Below are positions 52,959 to 62,717 of a stretch of DNA of 64,000 nt, one piece after another (positions within the stretch are counted from its first letter, which is position 1; every line of letters begins with the position of its first letter). Below the pieces are notes generated by a model, which did no database searches, was not told where the DNA came from, and saw nothing but the letters and a program-made list of their open reading frames with translations. The translations under genes were made by a program, and so were the position numbers. The DNA is from Denitromonas halophila (GTDB lineage Bacteria > Pseudomonadota > Gammaproteobacteria > Burkholderiales > Rhodocyclaceae), in the NCBI RefSeq assembly GCF_007625155.1, contig NZ_VMNK01000003.1, positions 124,001 through 188,000 on the forward strand, given 5' to 3'.

Positions 52959-54155
52959 GTCCATCACACCTTCGCAACCGAGCCCGCCATCCGGGCGCGG
53001 CCGCCAATAGAGCGGCAGGTAGTGCGCAATGAACGCGCCGAAGGCGAGCCCCCAGCCGCCGCCCGCGAGCCACAACAAGGTCCCGTCCGCCGGCCACCAC
53101 GACCAAGCGGCGCGCGCCACGGCCGCGAGCAGCAAGACCCCGGCGGCGATCGGAATCCAGCGCCGGGTATCCAGCTCGCGCCCAGTGTGAATGCGCCCAG
53201 CGATGTTCATCACCACGAAAATGCTCAGCCCCAGCGCGCCGATAGCGAGCAGATGCCGCCCGCCGCTGACGCTGCCGAGGTCGGTCAGCACGGCCACACC
53301 GATCAGCGCGTAGCCCAGCGCCATCGCCACATACACCGCATAGAGCATGAGCACCCAGCGGCGCAGCAGTACGCGGCCCAGATGCCAGTCGCCCTGCAGA
53401 TTGAACAGCGCCGCCGCCGCGGCCAGCGCCAGCCAGCCGGCCACGGGGGCACCAGGGGCGAGCACGTCGGCCAGGGTGAACAGGACGATGCAGGCCACCG
53501 CCAGATGGCGGCGCGGCGGCCGGGCGAGGTAGCTGACGGCGGTTTCGCCGAGTGTGTCGAGCGCGGAGTTGACCACGCGCATCGAGATGCGGCTCATGAC
53601 GATCACCACCAGCACCATCACCACGCCGATGGCCGCATGCAGGCTGCGCATGGGCGGCTCGCCGCGCAGCACGTCGGTGTAGAAGCCGGCCGTCACCGCC
53701 AGCCAGGCGAGCAGCGCCCACAGGATGCTCAGATGCCGGCGCGCCGGATCACGCCACAGCAGGGGCGCCACCAGCGCGATCACCACCAGCACCGGCGCCA
53801 CGTTCAGCACCGCCGCCGGCCACGGCCCGATCACCCCGCTGGCCGACCAGGCCACCCGCCCGCCCAGCCACAGCAACACCAGCGCGAGCACCGCCGGACG
53901 CGGCGCCGCCGGGCCGTCGACGAACTCCGGCACGGCGGTGAGCACAAAGCCGGCAATCGCCGCAAAGGTAAAACCGAAGAGCAACTCGTGCGCATGCCAC
54001 ACCACCGGCCCGCCCGGCACCCCGGGCAGCGGCCAGCCGAGGAGTAAGAAGCCGAGCCATGCAGCCATGCCGAGCACGGCCGCGCCGGCCGCCAGCAAAA
54101 ACAGTGGCCGGAAGGCGCACAGCATCAGCGGCGCGGCGAGCAGGCGGTTCAGCAT
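52950..54155 (-). CDS. nnrS: NnrS family protein
   Basis: A 401-residue, 12-helix membrane protein: CAFRPLFLLAAGAAVLGMAA, VVWHAHELLFGFTFAAIAGF with the histidines typical of NnrS, TAVPEFVDG, HAAIGVVMVLVVIVMSRISM and IAHYLPLYWRPRP. NnrS is a heme- and copper-containing protein linked to nitric oxide stress and denitrification. It is the last gene of the TonB receptor/ABC operon, overlapping the ATPase gene by seven bases. Confidence 0.9.
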   Translation of the reverse strand: MLNRLLAAPLMLCAFRPLFLLAAGAAVLGMAAWLGFLLLGWPLPGVPGGPVVWHAHELLFGFTFAAIAGFVLTAVPEFVDGPAAPRPAVLALVLLWLGGRVAWSASGVIGPWPAAVLNVAPVLVVIALVAPLLWRDPARRHLSILWALLAWLAVTAGFYTDVLRGEPPMRSLHAAIGVVMVLVVIVMSRISMRVVNSALDTLGETAVSYLARPPRRHLAVACIVLFTLADVLAPGAPVAGWLALAAAAALFNLQGDWHLGRVLLRRWVLMLYAVYVAMALGYALIGVAVLTDLGSVSGGRHLLAIGALGLSIFVVMNIAGRIHTGRELDTRRWIPIAAGVLLLAAVARAAWSWWPADGTLLWLAGGGWGLAFGAFIAHYLPLYWRPRPDGGLGCEGVMDSD

Positions 54156-54955
54156 CGCAGCCCCCCGACGGCCGCCAGGGCAAGCGGCGCCGCCGGCGCG
54201 GGCGCATCAAGACCGAAGCAGGCGCGCACCGTGGCGTCGTCGAGCAGGCCGGCGGTACGGGCATAGACCTGCGCGTCGGTGCGCTGCGCGGGCGCATCGT
54301 CGAAGCGAAAGCCCGTGGCGATGCGCCCGGGCTCGGGCGCCATCACCCACACCGCGTGGGCGAGGCGCACGGCTTCCATCAAGTCGTGGGTGATCATCAG
54401 CACCGCCATCGGCCGTCGCGCCTGCTCGGCCAGCAACTGGCGGTACAGCTCGGCCTTGAGGCCGACATCGAGCGCCGAGAAGGCTTCGTCGAGCAGCAGC
54501 AGATCGGGCGCCAGCACCAGCGCACGGGCCAGCGCGACGCGGCTTTGCATCCCGCCGGAGAGCTGCTGCGGATACTGCGCCAGCGCGGTGTCGTCCAGCC
54601 CGAAGCGCCGCGCCTGATCGCGCGCCTGCGCATGGCGCGCGGCACGCGGCACGCCACGCGCCTTGAGGCCGAGGGCGATGTTGTCGAGCGCGCTCTTCCA
54701 CGGCAGCAGGCGCGGCTGCTGGAACATGCAAGCGCTGCGCGCGAAGCCGTTGCGAATGGCGCCGTCTTGCAGCGGCAGCAGGCCGGCGACCAGATGCAGC
54801 AGGGTGGTCTTGCCACAGCCCGAGGGGCCAACCAGCGCGTGGATGCGCCCGGCCGGCAGGTGCAGGTCGATGCCCGACAACACCGTGCGCGCCCGGTAGG
54901 CGTGGCCGACGCCGGCCAGCTCCAGCGCGGGCGCGGTCACGCCAATGTGCGCCAT
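54149..54955 (-). CDS. ABC transporter ATPase (NitT/TauT-like)
   Basis: A 268-residue ATPase starting MAHIGVTAPALELAGVGHAY. Walker A ALVGPSGCGKTTLLHLVAGL, Q-loop CMFQQPRLLPWKSALDNIAL, signature LSGGMQSRVALARALV, Walker B DLLLLDEAFSALD and the H-loop ITHDLMEAVRLAH are all intact. It overlaps the permease gene by 19 bases. It belongs to the taurine/nitrate/sulfonate-type importers; the substrate is discussed under the binding protein. Confidence 0.92.
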   Translation of the reverse strand: MAHIGVTAPALELAGVGHAYRARTVLSGIDLHLPAGRIHALVGPSGCGKTTLLHLVAGLLPLQDGAIRNGFARSACMFQQPRLLPWKSALDNIALGLKARGVPRAARHAQARDQARRFGLDDTALAQYPQQLSGGMQSRVALARALVLAPDLLLLDEAFSALDVGLKAELYRQLLAEQARRPMAVLMITHDLMEAVRLAHAVWVMAPEPGRIATGFRFDDAPAQRTDAQVYARTAGLLDDATVRACFGLDAPAPAAPLALAAVGGLRC

Positions 54956-55728
54956 CGTTCCACCTCGCGTTTGACGGGCTCCAGCAACAGGTACTCCACC
55001 GCCAGCAGTGCGCCGACCACGGCCACGATCCAGGCCAGCGTGCCGGCGGTGTCGAGCTGCGAGCGGGTCACCGCCAGCGCCGCACCCACACCATCGGCGG
55101 TGGCCAGCAGCTCGGCCATCACCACCACCTTCCAGGACACGCCCAGGGCGGTGATCCAGGCCGGAAACAGGTAGGACAGCACATGTGGCAGATAGAGGTC
55201 GAACAGGCGCTGCAGCGGCGGCAGCGCGAAGGCCTGCGCCATCTCGCGCAGCTGGCCGTCCAGCGTACGCACGCCCTGCATGGCGCCGATGAAGATGGGC
55301 GGAAAACAGGCGACAAACACGGTGAACACCGGCGTGCCGTCGCTGGCGCCAAACCACAGCATGGCCAGCACCAGCCAGCCGATGGGCGGCGTGCCGACCA
55401 GCACGGTGACCCACGGCCGCGCCATCATCGAGGCGGTCATCGACAGCCCGGCGAGCATGCCCAGCGCGCTGCCGATGCCCAGCGACAAGGCAAAGCCGGT
55501 GAGCGCGCGCCGGCCGGTGATGCCCAGCTCGGACCACGCATTGCCGTCGGTGAGCAGGCCGTGCAAGGTGGCCAGCACCGTGCGCGGGTCGGGCAGCGCC
55601 AGCGGGTCCAGCCACTGGCTGGCAAACTCCCAGCCCGCCAGCAACAGCAAGAGGCTGGCGATGGCGCCCCAGCCGCCCCACAGGTAGGCGGGCAGACCGG
55701 CCAGCCATTGGCGCAGGATGCCGATCAT
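54937..55728 (-). CDS. ABC transporter permease (NitT/TauT-like)
   Basis: A 263-residue inner-membrane permease with about six helices: AIASLLLLLAGWEFASQWL, GRRALTGFALSLGIGSALGM, FVACFPPIFIGAMQGVRTLD and WITALGVSWKVVVMAELLAT. The EAA-like cytoplasmic loop is in LREMAQAFALPPLQRLFDLY. The start overlaps the stop of the binding protein gene by four bases (ATGA). Confidence 0.9.
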   Translation of the reverse strand: MIGILRQWLAGLPAYLWGGWGAIASLLLLLAGWEFASQWLDPLALPDPRTVLATLHGLLTDGNAWSELGITGRRALTGFALSLGIGSALGMLAGLSMTASMMARPWVTVLVGTPPIGWLVLAMLWFGASDGTPVFTVFVACFPPIFIGAMQGVRTLDGQLREMAQAFALPPLQRLFDLYLPHVLSYLFPAWITALGVSWKVVVMAELLATADGVGAALAVTRSQLDTAGTLAWIVAVVGALLAVEYLLLEPVKREVERWRTLA

Positions 55729-56717
55729 GGCGCGGCGAAGAAGCCGTCGTCGGGCAACCGGCCGCCGATCAGCGCGGGGTCCTTGGCCATCAGGCGGTCG
55801 AAGAAAAACTGCAATTCGGCACGCGCCGCTTGCGCCGACACGGCCTCAAGGCGGCTGTGGGCGAGCGAGTCGGCCACCGCCTCGGGCATGAGCTGGGGCA
55901 CATGGCGGGCCACGGCCTGGCCGCATTCGGTGGCATGGTCGCCGCACCACACCAGGGCGTCGGCGTAGGCCTCGGCCACGCGCGCGGCGAGCGCGGGGTC
56001 TTTGAGGGCCGCGCCCATCGCCACGATACCGGCCTGCGGCATGCGCGCCTCGCGCTGGAAGGTTTTGCCCCACTCGACTTGCAGATCCACGCCGCGATGC
56101 AGCTCCGGCGCGATCACGCTGATCGGGAAGGACTGCGTCTTGCGCAGCGCCATCGACACCGCCGGCTCGGCCAGCAAGGCATGGTCGATGCGGCGCATGA
56201 TCAGCAGCTGCATGGCATCGAGCGGCGAGGCCACGTAGCGCAGGTGGAAGTCGCGCTTGGGGGCGATGCCCTGCGCCTCGGCGAGCACGCTGAAGACGAT
56301 GTCCGGCATGTCGGCGCGGAAGGGAATGGCAACCTCCTTGCCCTTGAGGTCGGCCAGCGTGCGCACCGCCGGGTCGCGGCTGACCAGCCACAGCATGCCC
56401 CAGGTGGACACATTGAGCAGCTGCAGCGGAACCCCCTTGTTGTAGAGATTGGCGGCGACGTTGGTGGGCATGGCGAGCACGTCAGCCTTGCCGTTCAGCG
56501 CCAACACGCGCAGCTGGTCGGGGTCGCGCCACAGCACGAACTCGACCGTCTCGGCCACGTCGGCCAGCGCGCCGGATTCGATCATGCGCACCAGCGGGAA
56601 GGACACCGCCGCCGGCGGGCCGGCGAGCACCAGCCGCGCCAGCTTGTCCGCCGCCTGCGCCGGTGCGCTGACCAGCAGCACGCTGAGGCACACCGCCCAC
56701 CACAGTCGCCGTGCCAT
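55725..56717 (-). CDS. ABC transporter periplasmic substrate-binding protein
   Basis: A 330-residue protein with signal RRLWWAVCLSVLLVSAPAQA. It is an SsuA/NMT1-type binding protein: RLVLAGPPAAVSFPLVRMIE, NGKADVLAMPTNVAANLYNK, GMLWLVSRDPAVRTLADLKG, LLAEPAVSMALR. Such proteins bind small organic or metal-complex ligands. Its position directly after the TonB receptor and the Fur-like site suggest a ferric-chelate, cobalamin-like or copper-type ligand rather than taurine; that is inference. Confidence 0.85.
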   Translation of the reverse strand: MARRLWWAVCLSVLLVSAPAQAADKLARLVLAGPPAAVSFPLVRMIESGALADVAETVEFVLWRDPDQLRVLALNGKADVLAMPTNVAANLYNKGVPLQLLNVSTWGMLWLVSRDPAVRTLADLKGKEVAIPFRADMPDIVFSVLAEAQGIAPKRDFHLRYVASPLDAMQLLIMRRIDHALLAEPAVSMALRKTQSFPISVIAPELHRGVDLQVEWGKTFQREARMPQAGIVAMGAALKDPALAARVAEAYADALVWCGDHATECGQAVARHVPQLMPEAVADSLAHSRLEAVSAQAARAELQFFFDRLMAKDPALIGGRLPDDGFFAAP

Positions 56718-56718
56718 C

Positions 56719-58779
56719 TCAGAAACGCCCGGTCAGGGTGAGGGTGATGTTGCGCCCGGTGGCGGCGATCTCCTGCCCCGACAGGCCGAGCGTGGTGTGC
56801 TCGTGGTACTCGCGGTCGAACAGGTTGCTCAGCTTCACGCCGAGATCGGCGCTGTTCAGGCTGCCGAGCTTGCCGAAGCGCCAGCCGAAGGCGGCGTCGG
56901 TGGTGACGAAGCCGGCGGTTTCATTCTCGCCGCCATTGGTAAAGATCGTCGCCACGCGGTCCTGCCGGGCCACGGCACGCACCTGCCCGCGCCAGTAGAA
57001 GCCCTGCCCGGCCGGCTGGCCGACGCCGATGCGCACTTCGGGCGGCGGCATCTCGGCCAGCGGCTCGTCGTCCTGCTTGTTATCGCCACGCAGCCAGGTG
57101 AAGCCGGCATCGGCCACATAACTTCCCACCGGCACGCTCAGGCTGCCTTCGGCGCCATAGATCACCACCTGGTCGAGGTTCTCGGTGAGCTTGACCGGCA
57201 GGCCATTGGGCGCGTTGGTGCCGGTGACCCGGCCAGCGATGTAGTCATCGATGCGGGTGTGGAAGAGCGCCAGGTTGTAGTCGAGCGACGCGTTGCGGCC
57301 CTTGATACCGATCTCGATACTGGTCGAGCGCTCGGGGTCGAGCTGCGGGTTGCCGACGTGGTAGTAGCCATCGCCCCGGGCCGCGTCCTCGAAGCGCTCG
57401 CGCATGTCGGCAGCACGGTAGGCGCTGCCGATGTTGATGTAGGGATTGAGCAGCGGCGACACGGCGCGAATGGCGCCGAGGGTCCACGACACGGTGTTGT
57501 CGGTCTTGTCGAGGCTGGTGGTGGCCGCGCCTTTTTTCGCGGCATCGCCCTGCACCTGGTCAAAGCGCAAGCCGGCGACAAGTTGGGTGGCGCCGAAGCG
57601 CATCTCGTCCTGCACAAACAGGCCGGTCGAGGTGATCTCGCCGTCGCTGAAGGGGTCGTTGCGCACATTGTTGTTGAACAGCGGCGCGTTGTTGTCCATG
57701 TAGCGGGCGGGGTCGCCGGTCATCTGCCAGGTGTCGGCGCCGATGGTGAGCAGGTGGTCGTCGCCGATCGGGAGCAGGTAGCGGCCGCGCGCGCCGTGGG
57801 TGACGAAGGTAACATCGTTGCGCACATAGTTGCGCTGGATAGTATCGGACCAGGCGCGGATCTGGCGGAACACCTCTTGCCGGTAGACCTCGGCCATCAA
57901 GGTGCCGCTACCCAGCGCGGTCTTGATGCCGCCTTCGATCAGCTCGCGGTGCTGCTCGGGCGAGTGGATGGTGACCGTGCCCAACGGCGCCGGAATACCC
58001 GCCCCGCCCGGCTGGCCGCCGGTGCGCGCCGAGCCGGGGTACCACACGTCGTGGTCGCGGTGGCGCTGCAGGTTGAGATGCAGTTCGGTGGCGGAGGAGA
58101 CGCGGAAGGCGTACTTGAACAGCAGGTCGTCGGTCGAGTAGCCGGTGCGATCGACCGTGCCGGACGGGCTGTCATAGTCGTCGACCTCCTTGGCCGCGAC
58201 ACCGACCACCAGCGCATGGTCCGGGCTGCCGAAGCGGTAGAGCGCGGCGCCAGAGACGCCCGAATCGGCGCTCGAAGCACCGAGCGAGAACTGGCCGCCG
58301 TGGGTGGGGGTATCGGTAAAACGGGTAGGCGCGGTGATGAAATTCACCGTGCCGCCCAGCGCGCCGCTGCCATACAGCACCGAACTCGGCCCCTTGACCA
58401 CCTCGGCGCGTTCGAGCAGGCCGACGTCGAGCAGAGAGGCGATCGAGCCATAGGGCTGGGCCGAGTTGAGGCGCACGCCGTCGACCAGCACCACCACACT
58501 CTCTTTTTTCAGGCCACGGATAACCGGGTTCTGACCCCAGGCGCCGTCGGTCTGTACCGCCAGGCCGGGCTGACCGCGGAACAGTGCACCGGCCGGCGCG
58601 CCGGCATCGGCCGCTTCGGGGGCGACCACAGTGACGGCCTGCGGGGTGTCGAGGGTGTCGGCCCGGGTGCCGCGGGCGGTGACGTTAACGGTGCCGAGTT
58701 CGGCGTCGGCATTGGCCAGCGTAGCGGTCGCCGGCAAACACAGGATAGCCAGCGCCAAGGGACGCAGTTGGAAAAGCAT
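56719..58779 (-). CDS. TonB-dependent outer membrane receptor
   Basis: A 686-residue receptor. Signal peptide LRPLALAILCLPATATLANA, then a TonB-box-like ELGTVNVTARG, plug domain with PEAADAGAPAGALFRGQPGL, GAWGQNPVIRGLKKESVVVL, VDGVRLNSAQ, RAEVVKGPSSVLYGSGALGG, then the beta-barrel ending TLTGRF with terminal Phe. The ATG at 58779 is preferred over a TTG at 58791 because GGAG lies just upstream. It imports a large ligand, probably iron-related given the Fur-like site in front. It heads the operon with the ABC importer and NnrS. Confidence 0.93.
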   Translation of the reverse strand: MLFQLRPLALAILCLPATATLANADAELGTVNVTARGTRADTLDTPQAVTVVAPEAADAGAPAGALFRGQPGLAVQTDGAWGQNPVIRGLKKESVVVLVDGVRLNSAQPYGSIASLLDVGLLERAEVVKGPSSVLYGSGALGGTVNFITAPTRFTDTPTHGGQFSLGASSADSGVSGAALYRFGSPDHALVVGVAAKEVDDYDSPSGTVDRTGYSTDDLLFKYAFRVSSATELHLNLQRHRDHDVWYPGSARTGGQPGGAGIPAPLGTVTIHSPEQHRELIEGGIKTALGSGTLMAEVYRQEVFRQIRAWSDTIQRNYVRNDVTFVTHGARGRYLLPIGDDHLLTIGADTWQMTGDPARYMDNNAPLFNNNVRNDPFSDGEITSTGLFVQDEMRFGATQLVAGLRFDQVQGDAAKKGAATTSLDKTDNTVSWTLGAIRAVSPLLNPYINIGSAYRAADMRERFEDAARGDGYYHVGNPQLDPERSTSIEIGIKGRNASLDYNLALFHTRIDDYIAGRVTGTNAPNGLPVKLTENLDQVVIYGAEGSLSVPVGSYVADAGFTWLRGDNKQDDEPLAEMPPPEVRIGVGQPAGQGFYWRGQVRAVARQDRVATIFTNGGENETAGFVTTDAAFGWRFGKLGSLNSADLGVKLSNLFDREYHEHTTLGLSGQEIAATGRNITLTLTGRF

Positions 58780-58834
58780 GCTCCACTCCAAGTGAGTGGG
58801 CTGGCTGGCGTTCGGCTGGCTGACCCGGGGATTT

Positions 58835-58888
58835 GATGATTCTCAGTTTATACAAACGAGAATCATTCGCAATTGATGATCATCAATT
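58835..58888 (-). promoter_or_regulatory. Fur-like binding site in front of the TonB receptor operon
   Basis: GATGATTCTCAGTTTATAC and CGAGAATCATTCGCAATTGA followed by TGATCATCAA. The GAGAATCATTCGCA core matches the usual Fur box (GATAATGATAATCATTATC) in both arms, and the AT-rich stretch overlaps the expected promoter. It indicates iron repression of the operon. Confidence 0.8.
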
Positions 58889-58913
58889 TCCGGGACTGCC
58901 GTCATGGCGTGAT

Positions 58914-59219
58914 TCAATCGAGGTGGATGGCCTCGCGCGGATCGTCCGGCGATTCGGTGGCGTCGAACAAGTGATCGAAGTGCTGGTGCGCCGGAATATG
59001 GAAAGCCAGCGCCCGCCCACGATGATAGATGCCGCGCAGCCGGTTGGCGGTTTCCCACACATGTACATAGCTGTCACTGACCGCCACCTTGGCCATCGGA
59101 TGGTCGGCATCGCCTTCGCGATAGAGCACGACATCGGTCACATGAAAATACGGGCGCAGGCCATCGGCGATAAGCTCAACGGTCGTATCGGCTTGCAAGC
59201 CGCCAAGAATGAAATACAT
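58914..59219 (-). CDS. Small hypothetical protein
   Basis: A 101-residue protein starting MYFILGGLQADTTVELIADG, with WETANRLRGIYHRGRALAFH and a histidine-rich IPAHQHFDHLFD. I recognise no family. The ATG overlaps the stop of the TerB-like gene (TGATG), so the two are coupled. It precedes the Fur-like site of the next operon on the same strand. Confidence 0.55.
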   Translation of the reverse strand: MYFILGGLQADTTVELIADGLRPYFHVTDVVLYREGDADHPMAKVAVSDSYVHVWETANRLRGIYHRGRALAFHIPAHQHFDHLFDATESPDDPREAIHLD

Positions 59220-59617
59220 CAGGCCACCACATCGTCCAGGGTCAGGTGCCAGCGCTCCAGCGCGCGGCGCAACAGGGATTGTTCAGGGTCGCTGATCGAC
59301 CCGTCCGATTTTGCCAGGACGACCATAGCGCGGATGACCAGCAGGCGTTGCTGCGGGTTGGTCACCGCGTCGAGCAAGGCGTCGATGTGCGCTGGGTCAA
59401 GCACGGCAACCCGCGCCTCCGCCGACTCGTCGAGCAGCTCGGCACTCAGATCGGCCACGGCGCGCAACAGCGCATCGCGACTCAGGCCGACCAGTCCGGG
59501 GATGTCATGGCGGTCAAGCGCCGCCAATTCACCATCGGCCAGCTCGCCGTCGGCCATCAGGGTCAGTCCAATAAGGCGGGCAATGGCGTTTCGGGTGTCA
59601 TGACCAGAGGTCGGCAT
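59219..59617 (-). CDS. TerB-like protein
   Basis: A 132-residue helical protein: NAIARLIGLTLMADGELADG, LLVIRAMVVLAKSDGSISDP and EQSLLRRALERWHLTLDDV. The two acidic DG-type loops and overall pattern match the protein at 45463-45858, so both belong to a local TerB-like family. GGAGATGG precedes the start. It is coupled to the following small gene by a one-base overlap. Confidence 0.68.
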   Translation of the reverse strand: MPTSGHDTRNAIARLIGLTLMADGELADGELAALDRHDIPGLVGLSRDALLRAVADLSAELLDESAEARVAVLDPAHIDALLDAVTNPQQRLLVIRAMVVLAKSDGSISDPEQSLLRRALERWHLTLDDVVA

Positions 59618-59633
59618 CAGTCCATCTCCATCA

Positions 59634-60098
59634 TCAGTCAGTCGGTAGAAACAAGGTTTCCTTGATCTCTTCCATCACCACCGAGCTGCGCGATTCGGTC
59701 GCGCCCGGCAGCTTGAGCAGGATGTTGCCCAAGAGTCGACGATACTCGCCCATCTGGCTGATGCGCGCCTTGATGAGGTAATCGAACTCGCCCGACACCA
59801 GATGACACTCCATCACCTCGGGGATGAAGAGCATCTCATGCTTGACCTTGTCGAACACATCGCCCGACTTGGCGGACAGCTTGATCTCGACAAACACCAG
59901 CAAGGGCTTGCCCAGTGCGACCGGATTGAGATGGGCGTGATAGCCAGTAATCACCCCATCGCGCTCGAGCCGGCGCACCCGCTCGGTACACGGCGTACTC
60001 GACAAACCCACCTTGTCGGCAAGTTCAGTCATCGGCAGGCGGCCGTTTTTCTGAAGCAGATCGAGGATTTTCCGGTCCAGACGATCGAGCTCGCGCAT
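59634..60098 (-). CDS. Lrp/AsnC-family transcriptional regulator
   Basis: A 154-residue protein: RELDRLDRKILDLLQKNGRL, LADKVGLSSTPCTERVRRLE, and the RAM domain VMECHLVSGEFDYLIKARIS. GGAGAGG precedes the ATG. It is divergent from dadA; in related bacteria a similar Lrp/DadR protein activates dadA-dadX in response to alanine. It is therefore a candidate DadR, by context. Confidence 0.9.
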   Translation of the reverse strand: MRELDRLDRKILDLLQKNGRLPMTELADKVGLSSTPCTERVRRLERDGVITGYHAHLNPVALGKPLLVFVEIKLSAKSGDVFDKVKHEMLFIPEVMECHLVSGEFDYLIKARISQMGEYRRLLGNILLKLPGATESRSSVVMEEIKETLFLPTD

Positions 60099-60163
60099 TT
60101 CACCTCTCCATGACTAGAAACGGCCGAAATAAAGTGATTGTCTAACAAATCGTCTTGATATTA

Positions 60164-60176
60164 AGTGAAATTCACT
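60164..60176. promoter_or_regulatory. Near-perfect palindrome in the lrp-dadA intergenic region
   Basis: AGTGAA-A-TTCACT sits between the divergent Lrp-type gene and dadA, in AT-rich DNA that also has CTAACAAATCG-type stretches. It is a candidate Lrp/DadR binding site or part of a promoter. Confidence 0.5.
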
Positions 60177-60231
60177 GCAAACAAGGCAATAAAGTAGCGA
60201 ATCACAACATCAGCGCACCAGGAAGCTCGTC

Positions 60232-61542
60232 ATGGACGTTATCGTACTCGGAAGCGGCGTCATCGGCACCTCCACCGCCTATTACCTCGCCCGCAACGGC
60301 GCCCGCGTCACCGTGCTGGAGCGCCAACCCGGCCCCGCGCTGGAGACCAGCTACGCCAACGCCGGCCAGGTCTCGCCGGGCTACTCTACCCCGTGGGCCG
60401 CGCCGGGCATCCCGCTCAAGGCCATGAAGTGGCTGTTTCAGCGCCATGCACCGCTGGCCATCCGCCCGGACGGCACGCGTTTCCAGCTCGAATGGATGAT
60501 GGCCATGCTGCGCAACTGCGCGGCCGACCGTTACACCGTCAACAAGTCGCGCATGATGCGCCTGGCCGAATACAGCCGCGACTGCCTGCGCGGTCTGCGT
60601 GCCGACACCGGCATCGACTACGAGAGCCGCAGCCGCGGCACGCTGCAGCTGTTCCGCACCCAGGCCCAGGTCGATGCCGCCAAACGCGACATCGAGGTGC
60701 TGATGGATTTCGGCGTGCCCTTCGAGCTGCTCGACCGCGACCAGGTCGCCGGTGCCGAGCCCGCGCTGGCGCATGCCCGCGACAAGCTTGCCGGCGGCCT
60801 GCGTCTGCCCAACGACGAGACCGGCGATTGCCATCTGTTCACCCGCCGCCTGGCCGAGATGGCCACCGAGCTGGGTGTCGACTTCCGCTTCGATCAGGAC
60901 GTGGCCGGCCTGCTCACCGAGAACAATCGCATTACCGGTGTGCGCGTCGGCAACGACGTGCTGCGCGCCGACCGCTACGTGCTGGCCTTCGGCAGCTACA
61001 GCCGCGACCTCCTCGCCCCGCTCGGCCTCAAGCTGCCGGTGTATCCGGTCAAGGGCTACTCACTGACCATCCCGATGACGAACGCCGAGGCCGCACCGGT
61101 ATCGACCGTGCTCGACGAAACCTACAAGGTCGCCCTCACCCGCTTCGACAACCGCATCCGCGTCGGCGGCATGGCCGAGCTGGCCGGCTTCGATCTGTCG
61201 CTCAACCCGCGCCGCCGTCAAACGCTGGAGATGGTGGTGAACGACCTGTTCCCGGGCAGCGGCGATGTGCCGGCCGCCGAGTTCTGGACCGGTCTGCGCC
61301 CGATGACGCCCGATTCAACGCCGATTGTTGGCACCACCGGCTACGGCAACCTGTTCATCAACACCGGTCACGGCACCCTGGGCTGGACGATGGCCTGCGG
61401 ATCGGGCAAGCTCGTTGCCGATTTGGCCACCGACCGCCATCCGGACATTTCCACCGATGGGCTGTCGCTGGACCGCTACACTCGCCCAGAACAGCCCCGC
61501 ATGGCGCCTCGCCTGCAGGGCGCCCATCGGAGTGCCGTGTGA
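60232..61542 (+). CDS. dadA: D-amino acid dehydrogenase (small subunit)
   Basis: A 436-residue FAD enzyme: [20 protein letters not shown] (dinucleotide fold), [66 protein letters not shown] and [20 protein letters not shown]. It oxidises D-alanine and other D-amino acids to oxo acids at the inner membrane, feeding the respiratory chain. AGGAAG precedes the ATG. The stop overlaps the start of alr. Confidence 0.97.
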   Translation: MDVIVLGSGVIGTSTAYYLARNGARVTVLERQPGPALETSYANAGQVSPGYSTPWAAPGIPLKAMKWLFQRHAPLAIRPDGTRFQLEWMMAMLRNCAADRYTVNKSRMMRLAEYSRDCLRGLRADTGIDYESRSRGTLQLFRTQAQVDAAKRDIEVLMDFGVPFELLDRDQVAGAEPALAHARDKLAGGLRLPNDETGDCHLFTRRLAEMATELGVDFRFDQDVAGLLTENNRITGVRVGNDVLRADRYVLAFGSYSRDLLAPLGLKLPVYPVKGYSLTIPMTNAEAAPVSTVLDETYKVALTRFDNRIRVGGMAELAGFDLSLNPRRRQTLEMVVNDLFPGSGDVPAAEFWTGLRPMTPDSTPIVGTTGYGNLFINTGHGTLGWTMACGSGKLVADLATDRHPDISTDGLSLDRYTRPEQPRMAPRLQGAHRSAV

Positions 61543-62603
61543 GTCGACCTGCCATCGCCCGCATTGACCTGAGCGCACTGCGCCACAACTACCGTCTGGC
61601 GCGCAGCCGCCACGGCGGGCGGGCACTGGCCGTCATCAAGGCCAACGCCTACGGCCACGGCGCCGTCACCTGTGCCCGCGCGCTGGCCAGCGAGGCCGAT
61701 GCCTTCGCGGTCGCCATCGTCGAAGAGGCGCTGGAGCTGCGCGACGCCGGCATCCGCCAGCCCATCCTGGTGCTCGAAGGCGCCTTCGGCCCGGACGACC
61801 TCGCCCACGCCACCATGCACGACCTGTGGATGGTCGCGCACAACGCCGAACAACTCGCCCTGATCGAAGCCCACCGCAGCATCCGCCCGCTCACGGTGTG
61901 GCTGAAAATGGACAGCGGCATGCATCGCGCCGGCATTGCGCCGGCCGACTACGCCGCCGCCCACGCCCGCCTGCGCGCGCTGCCGCAGGTCGGCCCGATC
62001 GTGCTGATGACCCACTTCGCCCGCGCCGACGAGCCCAACGAAGCCGCCACGGCCGATCAGATCGCCACCTTCGACCGCGCCACGGCGAATCTGCCGGGCG
62101 AACGCAGTCTGTGCAATTCCGGCGGCATCCTCTGCTGGCCGGCCGGCTATCGTGACTGGGCACGCCCCGGCATCCTGCTCTACGGCGCCGACCCGATGCC
62201 GAGTGACGATCACGGCCTCAAGCCCGTGATGACGCTCGAAAGCGCAATCATGAACATCCGTGACCTCGCCCCCGGCGAAGCCCTGGGCTACGGTGGCCGT
62301 TTCGTCTCCGACACCCCCACGCGGGTCGGCCTGGTCGCCATGGGTTATGCCGACGGCTATCCGCGCGTGGCGCCCACCGGCACGCCGGTGGCGGTCGACG
62401 GCCAGCTCACCCGCGTCATCGGTCGCGTGTCCATGGACATGATGACCGTCGACCTCACCGACCTGCCGGCCGCCCGCATCGGCAGCCGGGTCGAGCTCTG
62501 GGGCAACACCGTGCCGATCAATACCGTCGCGCATGCGGCGGGCACCATCGCGTATGAGCTGCTGTGCAACATCAAACGCGTGCGGCGCGACTACATCGGC
62601 TGA
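61539..62603 (+). CDS. dadX: Alanine racemase, catabolic (DadX type)
   Basis: A 354-residue PLP enzyme starting at GTG (GTGA overlap with the dadA stop). The PLP lysine is in [14 protein letters not shown] near residue 34, and the catalytic tyrosine in [19 protein letters not shown] near residue 270. Other motifs: [10 protein letters not shown] and [14 protein letters not shown]. It converts L-alanine to D-alanine for DadA. Being in the dad operon, it is the catabolic form rather than the housekeeping Alr, but it can supply peptidoglycan as well. Confidence 0.95.
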   Translation: MSRPAIARIDLSALRHNYRLARSRHGGRALAVIKANAYGHGAVTCARALASEADAFAVAIVEEALELRDAGIRQPILVLEGAFGPDDLAHATMHDLWMVAHNAEQLALIEAHRSIRPLTVWLKMDSGMHRAGIAPADYAAAHARLRALPQVGPIVLMTHFARADEPNEAATADQIATFDRATANLPGERSLCNSGGILCWPAGYRDWARPGILLYGADPMPSDDHGLKPVMTLESAIMNIRDLAPGEALGYGGRFVSDTPTRVGLVAMGYADGYPRVAPTGTPVAVDGQLTRVIGRVSMDMMTVDLTDLPAARIGSRVELWGNTVPINTVAHAAGTIAYELLCNIKRVRRDYIG

Positions 62604-62717
62604 TCGCCCTGCGCGCACCGGCGCCACTCGCCGCCGGCCGCGCAGCCGCCTATACTCGGTGAGCCAACACGCCTCGCGGTCGTCCAGTGACGGTCGGGTG
62701 CCTTGCCGGAGCCTGCC

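Noticed and set aside
56449-58836. 795-codon plus-strand frame opposite the TonB receptor
   Set aside because: Composition and lack of motifs mark it as a shadow of the receptor gene, which has an intact signal, plug and barrel end.
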